DNA from: Candidatus Gallimonas intestinigallinarum
Lineage (GTDB): Bacteria; Bacillota_A; Clostridia; Christensenellales; Borkfalkiaceae
DNA length: 10,641 bases
Direction: 5' to 3'
NCBI GenBank assembly: GCA_019116405.1
Contig: DXBS01000051.1
Span: 1-10,641, forward strand
A program made the position numbers and the translations under genes. The notes beneath the pieces are model-generated. The model did no database searches, was not told the origin of the DNA, and was given only the letters and a program-made list of their open reading frames with translations. Of the stretch, positions 1 through 7,138 are shown one piece after another. The first letter of the stretch is position 1. Every line of letters starts with the position of its first letter.

Positions 1-861
1 ATCGACCGTCACGGTCTGCTGATTGGATTTTGTCCCGTCCACAGAGAATCCGCCCCATTCCGCCGCGTTGACGTAGGCATCTTCCCCCGTACGGAAAGGA
101 TAACCGATCGCGGGTGCCTCGGGGGCGGGCGTCTGCGAATCGGAGGGCATTGTCATGCAGTCGGGGTTCGCAGAATCGACATAGTACATGGTCTTTTCGC
201 GCTCGCCTTCGGAACAATCCACAAGTTTGACAAAGTTCGTTGCCGCTGCATCGGGCTCCCCGTCGTAATAACCGACGTCACCGATCGTCAGCACATAGTC
301 AAAGTTATATACCGCGTTCGCCGTAAAGTAGAATGCGGTCACTTCAGAAAGATCGCTCTGTGAATTATTCCACTGCCAGCTCATCGACGAAACGGGCATA
401 AGAAGCGTTCCGCATGCGCCTGCACCGAGATTGATCGCGCTGTAAAGGCTTCTCATCTCTTTCATCGAACCGTTTTCGGAAAGGAAGTAGAACTTGTTTC
501 CGTCCGTACTGTTGTTGAAGCGATCGCTGTTTTCAATGAGCCCGACCGTGAGTCCGGGATCCCCCTTGTCTACGCGGATCTGAATCGCGAGATATTTTGC
601 ATCCCGCACATCCTTTGCTCCGCCGTCAAACTTGACCTCCACATATTCCCATCTGTCCGCCGACGCCTTTTCCGTCGCCATTGTGAACGTGGGTGCGTAT
701 TGGAAGGCATTCTCCCCCGTCGCAAACGGATACGTCACCTGCGTTGTAGTATCCAGCGCACTGACCTCCATTTCCATTGCGGGAAATGCCGTACATACCC
801 CGCTTATGGCAATGCTCGCCCCGAGCACGACCGCAAGCGCTTTGGTGCTTGTCCTTGTCAT
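1..861 (-). CDS. Secreted protein with repeated modules, N-terminal part (3' end outside window)
   Basis: I do not recognise this gene; its reading frame is open for 287 codons to the left edge. It starts with ATG at 861, preceded by GGAGG (869-873) at 7-nt spacing. Residues 1-35 look like an export signal: MTRTSTK, a hydrophobic stretch around 8-27, and a possible cleavage site after VSA (33-35). There is no lipobox cysteine. The mature part looks like beta-sandwich modules rich in aromatic and acidic residues. The motif YPFATGENAF (44-53) recurs as YPFRTGEDAY (254-263), so a second copy of a module of about 210 residues begins near the edge. The segment KYLAIQIRVD and the later NFDYVLTIGDVGYY resemble strands of jelly-roll carbohydrate-binding domains; this is inference from pattern only. 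It lies 40 bp downstream of the nucleoside hydrolase and is probably the last visible gene of that operon. It could be a glycan- or nucleotide-active surface enzyme, with its catalytic domain outside the window, or a binding protein. Confidence 0.8.
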   Translation of the reverse strand, partial: MTRTSTKALAVVLGASIAISGVCTAFPAMEMEVSALDTTTQVTYPFATGENAFQYAPTFTMATEKASADRWEYVEVKFDGGAKDVRDAKYLAIQIRVDKGDPGLTVGLIENSDRFNNSTDGNKFYFLSENGSMKEMRSLYSAINLGAGACGTLLMPVSSMSWQWNNSQSDLSEVTAFYFTANAVYNFDYVLTIGDVGYYDGEPDAAATNFVKLVDCSEGEREKTMYYVDSANPDCMTMPSDSQTPAPEAPAIGYPFRTGEDAYVNAAEWGGFSVDGTKSNQQTVTVD

Positions 862-886
862 TCTTTTACCTCCGTTATCATATTCC

Positions 887-899
887 CGGGCTTTGCCCG
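887..899 (-). other. Small intercistronic hairpin
   Basis: On the minus strand CGGGC-AAA-GCCCG forms a 5-bp GC stem with a 3-nt loop. It begins 2 nt after the nucleoside hydrolase stop codon and ends just before the ribosome binding site of the secreted-protein gene. No T-run follows it on the minus strand, so it is not a standard intrinsic terminator. It might protect the upstream message or lower expression of the distal gene. The stem is short, so it may also be chance. Confidence 0.35.
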
Positions 900-901
900 T
901 T

Positions 902-1804
902 TCATCCCTTACATCCGAGACGTTCCTCGAGCCATGCATAGAACGCATCGCGGTCGACGTCTTCTGCGACATTGACGGGAGAATATCCCGCCTGCGGGGT
1001 GCTCCGACACAGCATTGCGCCCCTTGTTTCTTTCAGATCAGCCCGCACAAAGGGCTTTTCAAACCGACATACCTGCGTGAATGCGCTTGCCACTGCGAGC
1101 GGGTCATGCATGACGCTCTTGGGGAAGCGGAAATGCTCCGACCAGCGTCCGTACCAGAGCGAAAGCAGTTTGTTCGTCGCACGCGGCGAAGCGGCAACGC
1201 GCGATAAAAGCGTCTCGTCCAGCGAACAGCGCATGGTCACATCCAGCCCGACCGCATAGACGGGAATACCGCTCGAATACACCGTGTCCGCCGCCTCGGG
1301 ATCACACAGGATATTCCACTCGGGGCGCACCGAGGCAAAGCTCCCGCCCATCGTTCGGATCTCGCCGATCTTTTTCATGGAAGCGGGATACCTGCGGATC
1401 GCCTGCGCAAGATTGGTGAGCGGTCCCACCGCAAACACGGTAAGTTCCGCGCCGAAGCGCTCGGCACTCTCTGCAAGGAACTCCGCCGCCCCCGTCCTGA
1501 CGGGATACGCGGCATATTCCTCACTCCATTGGCACACCCTCTTTTTTTCAAGTTCCCTGTCGTCCTCCCAGGCAAAGGGGCGGATGGGCTCTTTGATGGG
1601 AATGTTCTCTCCTGCGTACACGGGGACGTCCGACGCACCCGCCGCATAGAGCATCGCCGCCGCAAGCTGTGCGCGCTGAACGGTGTTGCGGTACACTGTC
1701 GTCACGCCCGCAAGCTGCGCCGCGGGCTCGGCTAAAAGCGCCGCAAGCGCAAATGCATCGTCGATATCGTCTCCGATATCGGTATCAAAAATCACCTTTT
1801 TCAT
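902..1804 (-). CDS. Nucleoside hydrolase (inosine/uridine-type N-ribohydrolase family)
   Basis: This 300-residue protein has the normal length of the family that cleaves the N-glycosidic bond of ribonucleosides to give a base and ribose. The N-terminal calcium-binding signature is DTDIGDDIDDAFAL (7-20), with the Asp cluster at 7, 9, 12, 13, 15 and 16. Other family motifs are GVTTVYRN (33-40), VGPLTNLA (126-133), MGG (152-154), PEWN (161-164, the Glu and Asn that hold ribose), DPEAA (168-172) and MHDP (232-235, the His-Asp near the base and the metal). There is no signal peptide, so it acts in the cytoplasm. The start at 1804 is preferred because AAAGGGA lies just upstream; the frame extends to 1888, but that would overlap the preceding gene. 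It follows the substrate-binding protein by 34 bp and probably shares its transcript. Base preference (purine, pyrimidine or broad) cannot be told. An activity on another riboside is possible. Confidence 0.93.
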   Translation of the reverse strand: MKKVIFDTDIGDDIDDAFALAALLAEPAAQLAGVTTVYRNTVQRAQLAAAMLYAAGASDVPVYAGENIPIKEPIRPFAWEDDRELEKKRVCQWSEEYAAYPVRTGAAEFLAESAERFGAELTVFAVGPLTNLAQAIRRYPASMKKIGEIRTMGGSFASVRPEWNILCDPEAADTVYSSGIPVYAVGLDVTMRCSLDETLLSRVAASPRATNKLLSLWYGRWSEHFRFPKSVMHDPLAVASAFTQVCRFEKPFVRADLKETRGAMLCRSTPQAGYSPVNVAEDVDRDAFYAWLEERLGCKG

Positions 1805-1838
1805 ATGGTCCCTTTCTATCGTGTGAATGTTTGAAGTC

Positions 1839-3719
1839 TCAATAGGTGCGGTACAGCGACAGATCGCCGTTGGGCTGCGTTCTGTCAAGCGGATTGACGT
1901 ACCCTTCCTGCCATGCCGGCCAAGCTACCGTGATGCCGAGTTTTTGCTTGGTCGCCTGATATGCCTCCGAGTTCATCTCGACGACCAATGCAAGATTGCG
2001 TTTCTCGAGCAGCTCGACCGTCTGCTGATAGATGCTCTCCGCTTCCGATCTCGAAGTCGCCTGCAGGATTTTTGTGGTCTGCTGTCCGATGAGCGCATTG
2101 ATACGCGTCAGCGCATTGTTGTAATCCTGATAGTTCTCGTTCGTTGCATCCACGACAAAATGCGTCGCGTTGTAGTCGTAGGCATAGATGGAGAGCGGGC
2201 GCTTCAGATTGACGCGGAAAAGCTCGGATTCCGTCTTGCCGTTATTGGTCTTGGGCTGTACGTTGTCGTAATACTGGTAATTGAGCAGCATGTCCACCGT
2301 CATCAGTCCGAAGGATGCCGTCGACTGCCCCTTGTCGCCCTTGATAGCAAGATATTCGTCCGTATAGGCGATCTGCGTCTTTTCTTCGTCCGCCCAGTTC
2401 CACGTCTCACCCTCGACGCCGAAGCAGACCAGTCGCTGGCCTTCCTCGCTCGTCAGGTAGTCAAACAGCTTGATGACGAGATCGGGACGCTCACAGTCCG
2501 TCGTGATCATGCTCATGAGGTATCCGTAGCCGCGGATATCCGCAAGCACGGGCGCATCCCCGTCCGAATTGGTGATGTACATGCTCACATATTCGTAGCC
2601 GTCATCCTTCGCCGTTGCAAAATGCATCTGATAGTCCTGCGGCGTTGCAAGCGTCGCAAACGCCTTGCCGCCCGCAATGACGCTGCCGACGCCGTCGTAT
2701 GTCTGCGTAAAGTTGTCGCGCGAGATAAGCGTATTTCCGTTTGCGCGCGTCGTGCAAAGATCGTTGAGCCAGTAGAGCATCTCGGCATATTCTTCCTGCG
2801 TGAAGCGGTACTCGTACTCTCCCTCTTCCGTCTCGAACGGAATCGCAAAAAACTGCGCAAGCCACTCCAGCGACGCATTGCCCTGGTCGGTGAACTGCGA
2901 GAGCTGCAGCGCAGTCGTGATGTTTCCCTTGCCCGTACCGTAGTAGTTCTCCATCGCCCAGGTCGCCGCCTCTTTGAAACCCTCGGGCGTGGTGATGTAA
3001 CCCTGCCACTCCACTTGCTTAGTTGTCCCGTCCAGAGCGGTGTAGGAGATCATACCCTGTCCGTCTGCCATGGTCTGGGCATGTGTCTGCCAGGCGTCGA
3101 AGAGGTCTTTGCGCACCATCATCCCGCCGTTGGGCTGGAGCTGTTCACCCTCGGGAATGTCGTCATAGCTGTAATAATGGTTGGGAATGCCGTACGTCTT
3201 GCCGTTGCCGTATGCCCACCAGTCCATGACGTCCTCGGGCAGATAATTATACAGCGTAGGCGCCCACTTGTCGGCAAGCGTGTTAATGTCATAGACATAC
3301 CCCTGCTGTGCAAGCGAGGCAAGCGTCTGCGTCTTGGATGTCATGACGGACATGACGTCGGGAAGGTCTTCGCCCGCGATGATGGTGGCAAGTTTCTGAC
3401 CGTCGTCCTGCACGGGCGTCGTAAACCGAATGGTGATGCCCGTGTCCTCCTTGATCTTGCGCAGAACATCGTTATCGGCGGGAATGGGCCAGCTCGAAAC
3501 ATCGACATACCACTCGATCGTCATGTCATTATCTTCGGGAATATATTCCCAGCTGTTCTTGTCCGACGGCGTCTGTTCAAAGTCGGGATAGGTGAGCTGC
3601 GCCATGCCGTCGTCGCCGATGGGCGGAAGATTGTTCCCGCCGCACGCCGCCATAGGCAGAACAAACATCCCCGCGCAAGCCGCCGTGAGCACGCACGCAA
3701 AAAGTCTCTTTGTCCTCAT
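1839..3719 (-). CDS. ABC transporter substrate-binding lipoprotein, LplA/YtcQ-like
   Basis: This 626-residue extracellular binding protein belongs to the carbohydrate-type (family 1) group seen with LplB/LplC permeases. The N-terminus is a lipoprotein signal: MRTKR, a hydrophobic core, and the lipobox MAAC with the lipidated cysteine at 26, followed by GGNN. Family-like segments are DTGITIRFTTP (about 92-102), then IIAGEDLPDVM (about 113-123), and a C-terminal helix region ending YQATKQKLGITVAWPAW (587-603), which matches the conserved C-terminal LGIxxAWP pattern of this group. It is somewhat longer than the usual 500-560 residues. A strong AGGAGG (3727-3732) sits 7 nt before ATG 3719. It follows permease 2 by 42 bp. 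Known relatives bind oligosaccharides (pectin-, alginate- or xylan-derived). The neighbouring nucleoside hydrolase and ribokinase suggest a ribose-containing ligand here, but that is inference. Confidence 0.93.
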   Translation of the reverse strand: MRTKRLFACVLTAACAGMFVLPMAACGGNNLPPIGDDGMAQLTYPDFEQTPSDKNSWEYIPEDNDMTIEWYVDVSSWPIPADNDVLRKIKEDTGITIRFTTPVQDDGQKLATIIAGEDLPDVMSVMTSKTQTLASLAQQGYVYDINTLADKWAPTLYNYLPEDVMDWWAYGNGKTYGIPNHYYSYDDIPEGEQLQPNGGMMVRKDLFDAWQTHAQTMADGQGMISYTALDGTTKQVEWQGYITTPEGFKEAATWAMENYYGTGKGNITTALQLSQFTDQGNASLEWLAQFFAIPFETEEGEYEYRFTQEEYAEMLYWLNDLCTTRANGNTLISRDNFTQTYDGVGSVIAGGKAFATLATPQDYQMHFATAKDDGYEYVSMYITNSDGDAPVLADIRGYGYLMSMITTDCERPDLVIKLFDYLTSEEGQRLVCFGVEGETWNWADEEKTQIAYTDEYLAIKGDKGQSTASFGLMTVDMLLNYQYYDNVQPKTNNGKTESELFRVNLKRPLSIYAYDYNATHFVVDATNENYQDYNNALTRINALIGQQTTKILQATSRSEAESIYQQTVELLEKRNLALVVEMNSEAYQATKQKLGITVAWPAWQEGYVNPLDRTQPNGDLSLYRTY

Positions 3720-3761
3720 AATAATTCCTCCTGGTGTCCGTATGACTTGTTTGTCCTTTGT

Positions 3762-4901
3762 TTATCCTTTGAGCGATCCGACCATGATCCCCGACGCAAA
3801 ATTCTTCCGGATGAGCGGGAAGAAACAGAACACGGGAATGATGGAAAGGATGATCGCCGCAAGCGACAGGGTCTGAGAAGAGAGCCGCTCCATCATTTCG
3901 GGCGGCATGCCCTCCGTCATCGAGGACGTCTGAATCGCCTTGAGCAGGAAATACTGGAGCGATTGCAATTCCTCGCTGTTGGTATAGATCATCGTGTCGA
4001 AGTAGCTGTTCCAGTGCCCCACCGCGACCCAGAGCACAATGGTCGCAAGAACGGGCTTGGAGAGCGGCATATAGATCTGCCACCAGATGCGGAACTCGCC
4101 CGCTCCGTCGATGAGTGCGGCGTCGTGAATATCGGAGCTTATAGACTTGAACCCGCTCTGCAGCACGATCATGTTGTACACGGAGTACAGTCCGGGGATG
4201 ATGTAGACCCAGAACGTATCATACAGTCCGATCGTCTTGATGACGAGGAAATACGGAACAAGTCCGCCCGAGAAGAACATCGTGAAGATGTTGATCCAAT
4301 AGAACACGCGGCGGAACTTGAGATCGGGACGGCTCATCGCATAGGCGACAATGGAAGTAAAGACGAGTGCACTTGCCGTTCCGAGCACCGTGCGCGCAAT
4401 CGTGATGCCGTAGCTCGTCCAGAAGTCTTCGTCCTGCAACACGATCTGATAATTTTCAAAGGTGAAGACGCGGGGCAGGAGCCAGACCCCGCCGACCGAA
4501 TAATCGGCGCCCTGATTGAAACTGCCCGCCAAAACGTAGATAATGGGATAGATACACAGGACGCAAAAGAGTCCGATGATGACGGCAAGCACCACGTCAA
4601 AGGTGCGCACGCGGGTATTGAGCTTGCTCTTGGAAAAACGCTGAAGCCAAAGTTTGCGTCTTGCGCGGTAGACATAAACATAAAATCCGACCGCCGCCGC
4701 GGCAACGGGGAGCAATCCGCAGAAGACATAGAACAGCACGTCCAGCGTTTGATAGGCGTGTTCCGTGCCGCCGTCGATCTGCACGTTGGAAAGATAGGCG
4801 AACACGAGAACGCCGAGAAGAACGGCGCCGACCGAAATAAAGATCGCGCGTTTGAAGCGGTAATAGGTATCGCTGTAAAGATCTGTGAGACGTTGCATCA
4901 T
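3762..4901 (-). CDS. ABC sugar-type permease 2, LplC/YtcP-like, with extra N-terminal membrane segments
   Basis: This is a 379-residue inner-membrane subunit of a binding-protein-dependent importer. The core from about residue 100 matches the usual LplC/YtcP permease: TM near 102-125, the SFNQGADYSVGG segment, GGLVPYFLV, and the cytoplasmic EAA loop DAALIDGAGEFRIWWQIYMP (260-279) that docks on the ATPase. The C-terminus KNFASGIMVGSLKG is the classic ending of this subfamily. The oddity is about 85-95 extra N-terminal residues with two predicted membrane helices (about 18-37 and 54-78) joined by an acidic loop and followed by a basic stretch (RARRKLWLQRFSKSK). Typical relatives are about 290-300 residues. 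The start is ATG 4901, one base after the permease 1 stop; a second ATG follows directly, so 4898 is an equally possible start. AAGGGG lies about 10 nt upstream, inside permease 1. No ATPase gene is in the window, so a shared MsmX-type ATPase is likely. Confidence 0.93.
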   Translation of the reverse strand: MMQRLTDLYSDTYYRFKRAIFISVGAVLLGVLVFAYLSNVQIDGGTEHAYQTLDVLFYVFCGLLPVAAAAVGFYVYVYRARRKLWLQRFSKSKLNTRVRTFDVVLAVIIGLFCVLCIYPIIYVLAGSFNQGADYSVGGVWLLPRVFTFENYQIVLQDEDFWTSYGITIARTVLGTASALVFTSIVAYAMSRPDLKFRRVFYWINIFTMFFSGGLVPYFLVIKTIGLYDTFWVYIIPGLYSVYNMIVLQSGFKSISSDIHDAALIDGAGEFRIWWQIYMPLSKPVLATIVLWVAVGHWNSYFDTMIYTNSEELQSLQYFLLKAIQTSSMTEGMPPEMMERLSSQTLSLAAIILSIIPVFCFFPLIRKNFASGIMVGSLKG

Positions 4902-4902
4902 A

Positions 4903-5895
4903 TCAGTAGATCCCCTTTCCGCTTACTTTTTTGCAGACCCAGTTGCCCGAAACGAGCAAGAAGAGCGAAATGATCGATTTGAGCAGTCCGATCGCCGTCG
5001 CGTAGCTGTAACGGAAATCGGGAATGCCGTATTTATAGATGTATGTATCGAGCACTTCGCTGCGCTCGATGTTGCTGGTGTTCTGGAACACGAGCAGATG
5101 TTCGATTCCGTTGTTGAGAAGTCCGCTCACCGAGAGAATAAAGAAAAGCGTGATCGTAGGCGCAATCGAGGGAATTGTAATATAAACGATCTTATGGAAG
5201 CGGTTTGCGCCGTCCATCTTTGCCGCCTCATACAGTTCCTGCGGGATGGCTGCGATCGCCGCGACATAGATGACCGAGCCCCAGCCCATGCCCTTCAAGA
5301 GCGACGTTCCGATGATGATCCACCAGAAATAATCGGGATCGCCAAGGATATCCACCTTGTGATCGGTCAGTCCCCACTGCTGAAGCAGAGCAGGAAGCCC
5401 TGTATCCAATGCAAACAGACTGAGGAAGATCCCCCCGTAAACCGCCCATGAGATGAAGTGCGGAAAAAACGTGACCGTTTGCACAAATTTCTTGAAATGA
5501 TCGCTGATGAGTTCCGCAGTAAACACCGCAAACAAAATGGGCAGCGGAAAGTTGATGAGCAGCTGCAGAATATTCAGTCCCAGTGTATTGAGGATGATAT
5601 TCCAGAAATCGGGATCGTCAAAAAACGCCGTGAAATTGTCAAATCCGCACCACTTTGCGACCGAGATCGCCTGCGAGATGTTCAGCCAGCCGTCCCCGTC
5701 CTTGAATGCAAGGACAAGCCCGTAGAGCGGCGCATAGGCAAATACCGCCAGAAAGACAACGCTCAGGGACGCCATTCCGATCAGAACCCAGTCGTTCCCT
5801 GTCCACGGCTTACGCTTTTTGGACTGTGTTTTCTGTTCCCCTTCGCCGAGCGTCCCCTCCCCGGCCTCCGCGCATGATATGATCTCCTCGGTCAT
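4903..5895 (-). CDS. ABC sugar-type permease 1, LplB/YteP-like
   Basis: This 330-residue protein pairs with permease 2 to form the transmembrane channel. The N-terminal 30 residues are charged and cytoplasmic (GEGEQKTQSKKRKP), followed by TM1 near 37-62 with the family pattern YAPLYGLVLAFKD. Then come GFDNFTAFF (84-92), LGLNILQLLINFPLPI, and PHFISWAVYGGI (145-156), all typical of LplB-type permeases. The ATPase-docking EAA loop is EAAKMDGANRFHKIVYITIP (223-242). The C-terminus GNWVCKKVSGKGIY is also characteristic. The start at 5895 is supported by AGGAG (5904-5908) with 8-nt spacing. It is the first transporter gene after the hairpin-containing spacer downstream of lacI. Permease 2 starts one base after its stop, indicating translational coupling. 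The substrate is not deducible from the permease sequence. Confidence 0.94.
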   Translation of the reverse strand: MTEEIISCAEAGEGTLGEGEQKTQSKKRKPWTGNDWVLIGMASLSVVFLAVFAYAPLYGLVLAFKDGDGWLNISQAISVAKWCGFDNFTAFFDDPDFWNIILNTLGLNILQLLINFPLPILFAVFTAELISDHFKKFVQTVTFFPHFISWAVYGGIFLSLFALDTGLPALLQQWGLTDHKVDILGDPDYFWWIIIGTSLLKGMGWGSVIYVAAIAAIPQELYEAAKMDGANRFHKIVYITIPSIAPTITLFFILSVSGLLNNGIEHLLVFQNTSNIERSEVLDTYIYKYGIPDFRYSYATAIGLLKSIISLFLLVSGNWVCKKVSGKGIY

Positions 5896-5927
5896 CCCGC
5901 TTTCTCCTTTGTTCTGTTATTTTTTTT

Positions 5928-5971
5928 AGGGAATTCGGCAGGAATTCCCTAACGCGAGGGGCGCCCCTCGC
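5928..5971. repeat. Paired hairpin element between lacI and the transporter genes
   Basis: Two perfect inverted repeats lie 3 bp apart. The first is AGGGAATTC-GGCAG-GAATTCCCT (5928-5950; 9-bp stem, 5-nt loop). The second is the 18-bp perfect palindrome GCGAGGGGCGCCCCTCGC (5954-5971). On the plus strand an 8-T run (5920-5927) precedes the pair and AAATTTTTTT (5972-5981) follows it. The second hairpin plus T-run therefore looks like an intrinsic terminator for plus-strand transcription, but no plus-strand gene lies upstream. For the minus-strand operon the hairpins would form in the mRNA leader of permease 1, followed by an A-run rather than a T-run, so they should not terminate it. It may be an interspersed repeat, an mRNA-stabilising or processing structure, or an antisense terminator. 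Its composition and symmetry stand out from the flanks. Confidence 0.6.
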
Positions 5972-6040
5972 AAATTTTTTTCGATACAGGATTTTATCGC
6001 CTTGCTTTTCGTACGGCGCAGCACTGTTTTGCTGTCTTTC

Positions 6041-6053
6041 CCGTTCAAAACGG
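6041..6053. promoter_or_regulatory. Weak inverted repeat in the lacI-permease spacer, possible degenerate operator
   Basis: CCGTT-CAA-AACGG is a 5-bp inverted repeat. It contains an AAAACG half-site like the one in the operator pair upstream of ribokinase, but the other half does not match TAAAWCGWTTTA. The rest of the 214-bp spacer (5896-6109) shows two more short inverted repeats (GCGAT-CTT-ATCGC at 6088-6100 and CAGCA-TGCTG at 6019-6034) and no good minus-strand -35/-10 pair. I recognise no riboswitch or tRNA-like structure in it. Confidence 0.2.
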
Positions 6054-6109
6054 TGCAATTTCAGAGTCTTTTTCCGTTCGGCACAATGCGATCTTATCGC
6101 TGATTTTTC

Positions 6110-7138
6110 TTATTTTTCGATCGTCTTTACGCTCTCCCTGCACACAAGCTGCGCAGGGAAACATGCGGGCGGCGGCGCCTCTTCCTCGTTGATGAGCGCG
6201 AGAATGACGCGGCACACCTCCTTGGCGATCATCTCCACGGGCTGGCGCATCGTCGTAAGCGGCACTTCCAGCACGGAAGAATAGATATTGTCGTCAAAGC
6301 CCATCACGGAGAGATCGTCGGGAATACGCTTTCCCGCACGCTTCGCACTCTCATACACGCCGTATGCCTGCATATCGCTGAACGCGAAAATGGCGGTCAC
6401 GTCCTTTTTGATAAGCTCGGCTCCGCCGCTTACGCCCGTCGTGAAGTCGTACTTCCCTTCATAGACAAGTTCATCGGGAAGGCTCAGCCCGCACTCTTCC
6501 AGTGCGCGGCGCACGCCCTTGAGACGGTTTCGGCTGCTGTTGAGCGTCAGAGGTCCTGCCACCACGCCAATGCGCTTATGTCCCTTTTCCAGAAGATACT
6601 TCGCCGCAATATAACTGCTCTGTGCGTTATCCACTGCAACCCGCGGATCCCCCGCATAGTAACGGTCGAAAAACACATACGGGATCCGCAGCCCCTCCAG
6701 AAGATGCTTCATCTTACCCGCATTCTCTTCCGTGAGCGCCTCTGCGCTCGGCGTCAGAATAAGCCCGTCCACATTGCGCCCCGCAAGCAGGCGGATATAA
6801 CGGTAATCGTTCTGCGCGCGCTCCTCGCTGTTGCAAAGAATGATGTCATATCCGTATTTTGCGATTTCCACCTGAAGATGGCGCACCTCCTCCGAGAAAA
6901 ATGCGTTGGAAATATCGGGAACCACCACGCCGATGATATTCGTTCTGCGCGTGACCAGCGCACGGGCAAGGATATCCGTACTGTAATCGAGCTCCGCCGC
7001 CGCCCTGCGCACGCGCTCGCGTGTGCTCTCGGGGAGAGAAACGTCCTTTCCGTTGAGCACCATGGAGACCGTTGTCGGAGAAACCCCCGCACGCATCGCC
7101 ACATCCTTGATGGTCACTTTTTTCCTGATTGCCTTCAT
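6110..7138 (-). CDS. LacI-family transcriptional repressor
   Basis: This 342-residue regulator has the standard layout. Residues 8-30 are the DNA-binding helix-turn-helix (VTIKDVAMRAGVSPTTVS, then MVLNG). The minor-groove hinge helix is near 54-62 (TDILARALV), followed by a periplasmic-binding-protein-like effector domain starting at NIIGVVVPDISNAFF (67-81). Conserved C-domain motifs include FFDRYYAGDPRVAVDN (156-171), HKRIGVVAGP (187-196) and PDDLSVMGFDD (273-283) followed by PLTTMRQP. The start codon overlaps the ribokinase stop as ATGA, which indicates translational coupling. It most likely represses its own operon by binding the two TAAAWCGWTTTA palindromes upstream of ribokinase. A central CG is normal for this family. 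The inducer is probably ribose, a ribose phosphate or a riboside, inferred from the neighbouring kinase and nucleoside hydrolase. It could be called RbsR-like, but the effector is not proven by sequence. Confidence 0.95.
   Translation of the reverse strand: MKAIRKKVTIKDVAMRAGVSPTTVSMVLNGKDVSLPESTRERVRRAAAELDYSTDILARALVTRRTNIIGVVVPDISNAFFSEEVRHLQVEIAKYGYDIILCNSEERAQNDYRYIRLLAGRNVDGLILTPSAEALTEENAGKMKHLLEGLRIPYVFFDRYYAGDPRVAVDNAQSSYIAAKYLLEKGHKRIGVVAGPLTLNSSRNRLKGVRRALEECGLSLPDELVYEGKYDFTTGVSGGAELIKKDVTAIFAFSDMQAYGVYESAKRAGKRIPDDLSVMGFDDNIYSSVLEVPLTTMRQPVEMIAKEVCRVILALINEEEAPPPACFPAQLVCRESVKTIEK

Noticed and set aside
1805..1888. Longer nucleoside hydrolase start at 1888
   Set aside because: It would overlap the end of the binding-protein gene by 50 bp, and the extra 28 residues have no family character. 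ATG 1804 has a nearby AAAGGGA and the conserved N-terminus.
1827..4973. A 1048-residue open frame on the plus strand, antisense to the binding protein and permease 2
   Set aside because: It is antisense to two well-supported genes with their own start sites and motifs. Its translation is rich in Arg, His, Asp and Val with no recognisable domain, signal or ribosome binding site. The length reflects the codon bias of the true genes.
5954..5981. Intrinsic terminator for the minus-strand operon
   Set aside because: The T-run follows the palindrome on the plus strand. On the minus strand the hairpins are followed by an A-run, so they should not terminate the operon.
5810..6058. Small minus-strand frame spanning the hairpin spacer and the permease 1 start
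   Set aside because: It overlaps the permease start out of frame, reads through the hairpins, is Arg-rich and shows no recognisable features. The permease start has a good ribosome binding site.
5896..6109. Riboswitch or second promoter upstream of permease 1
   Set aside because: I found no known riboswitch core and no -35/-10 pair with proper spacing. TAAAAT-like matches near 5991-5996 lack a -35 partner.
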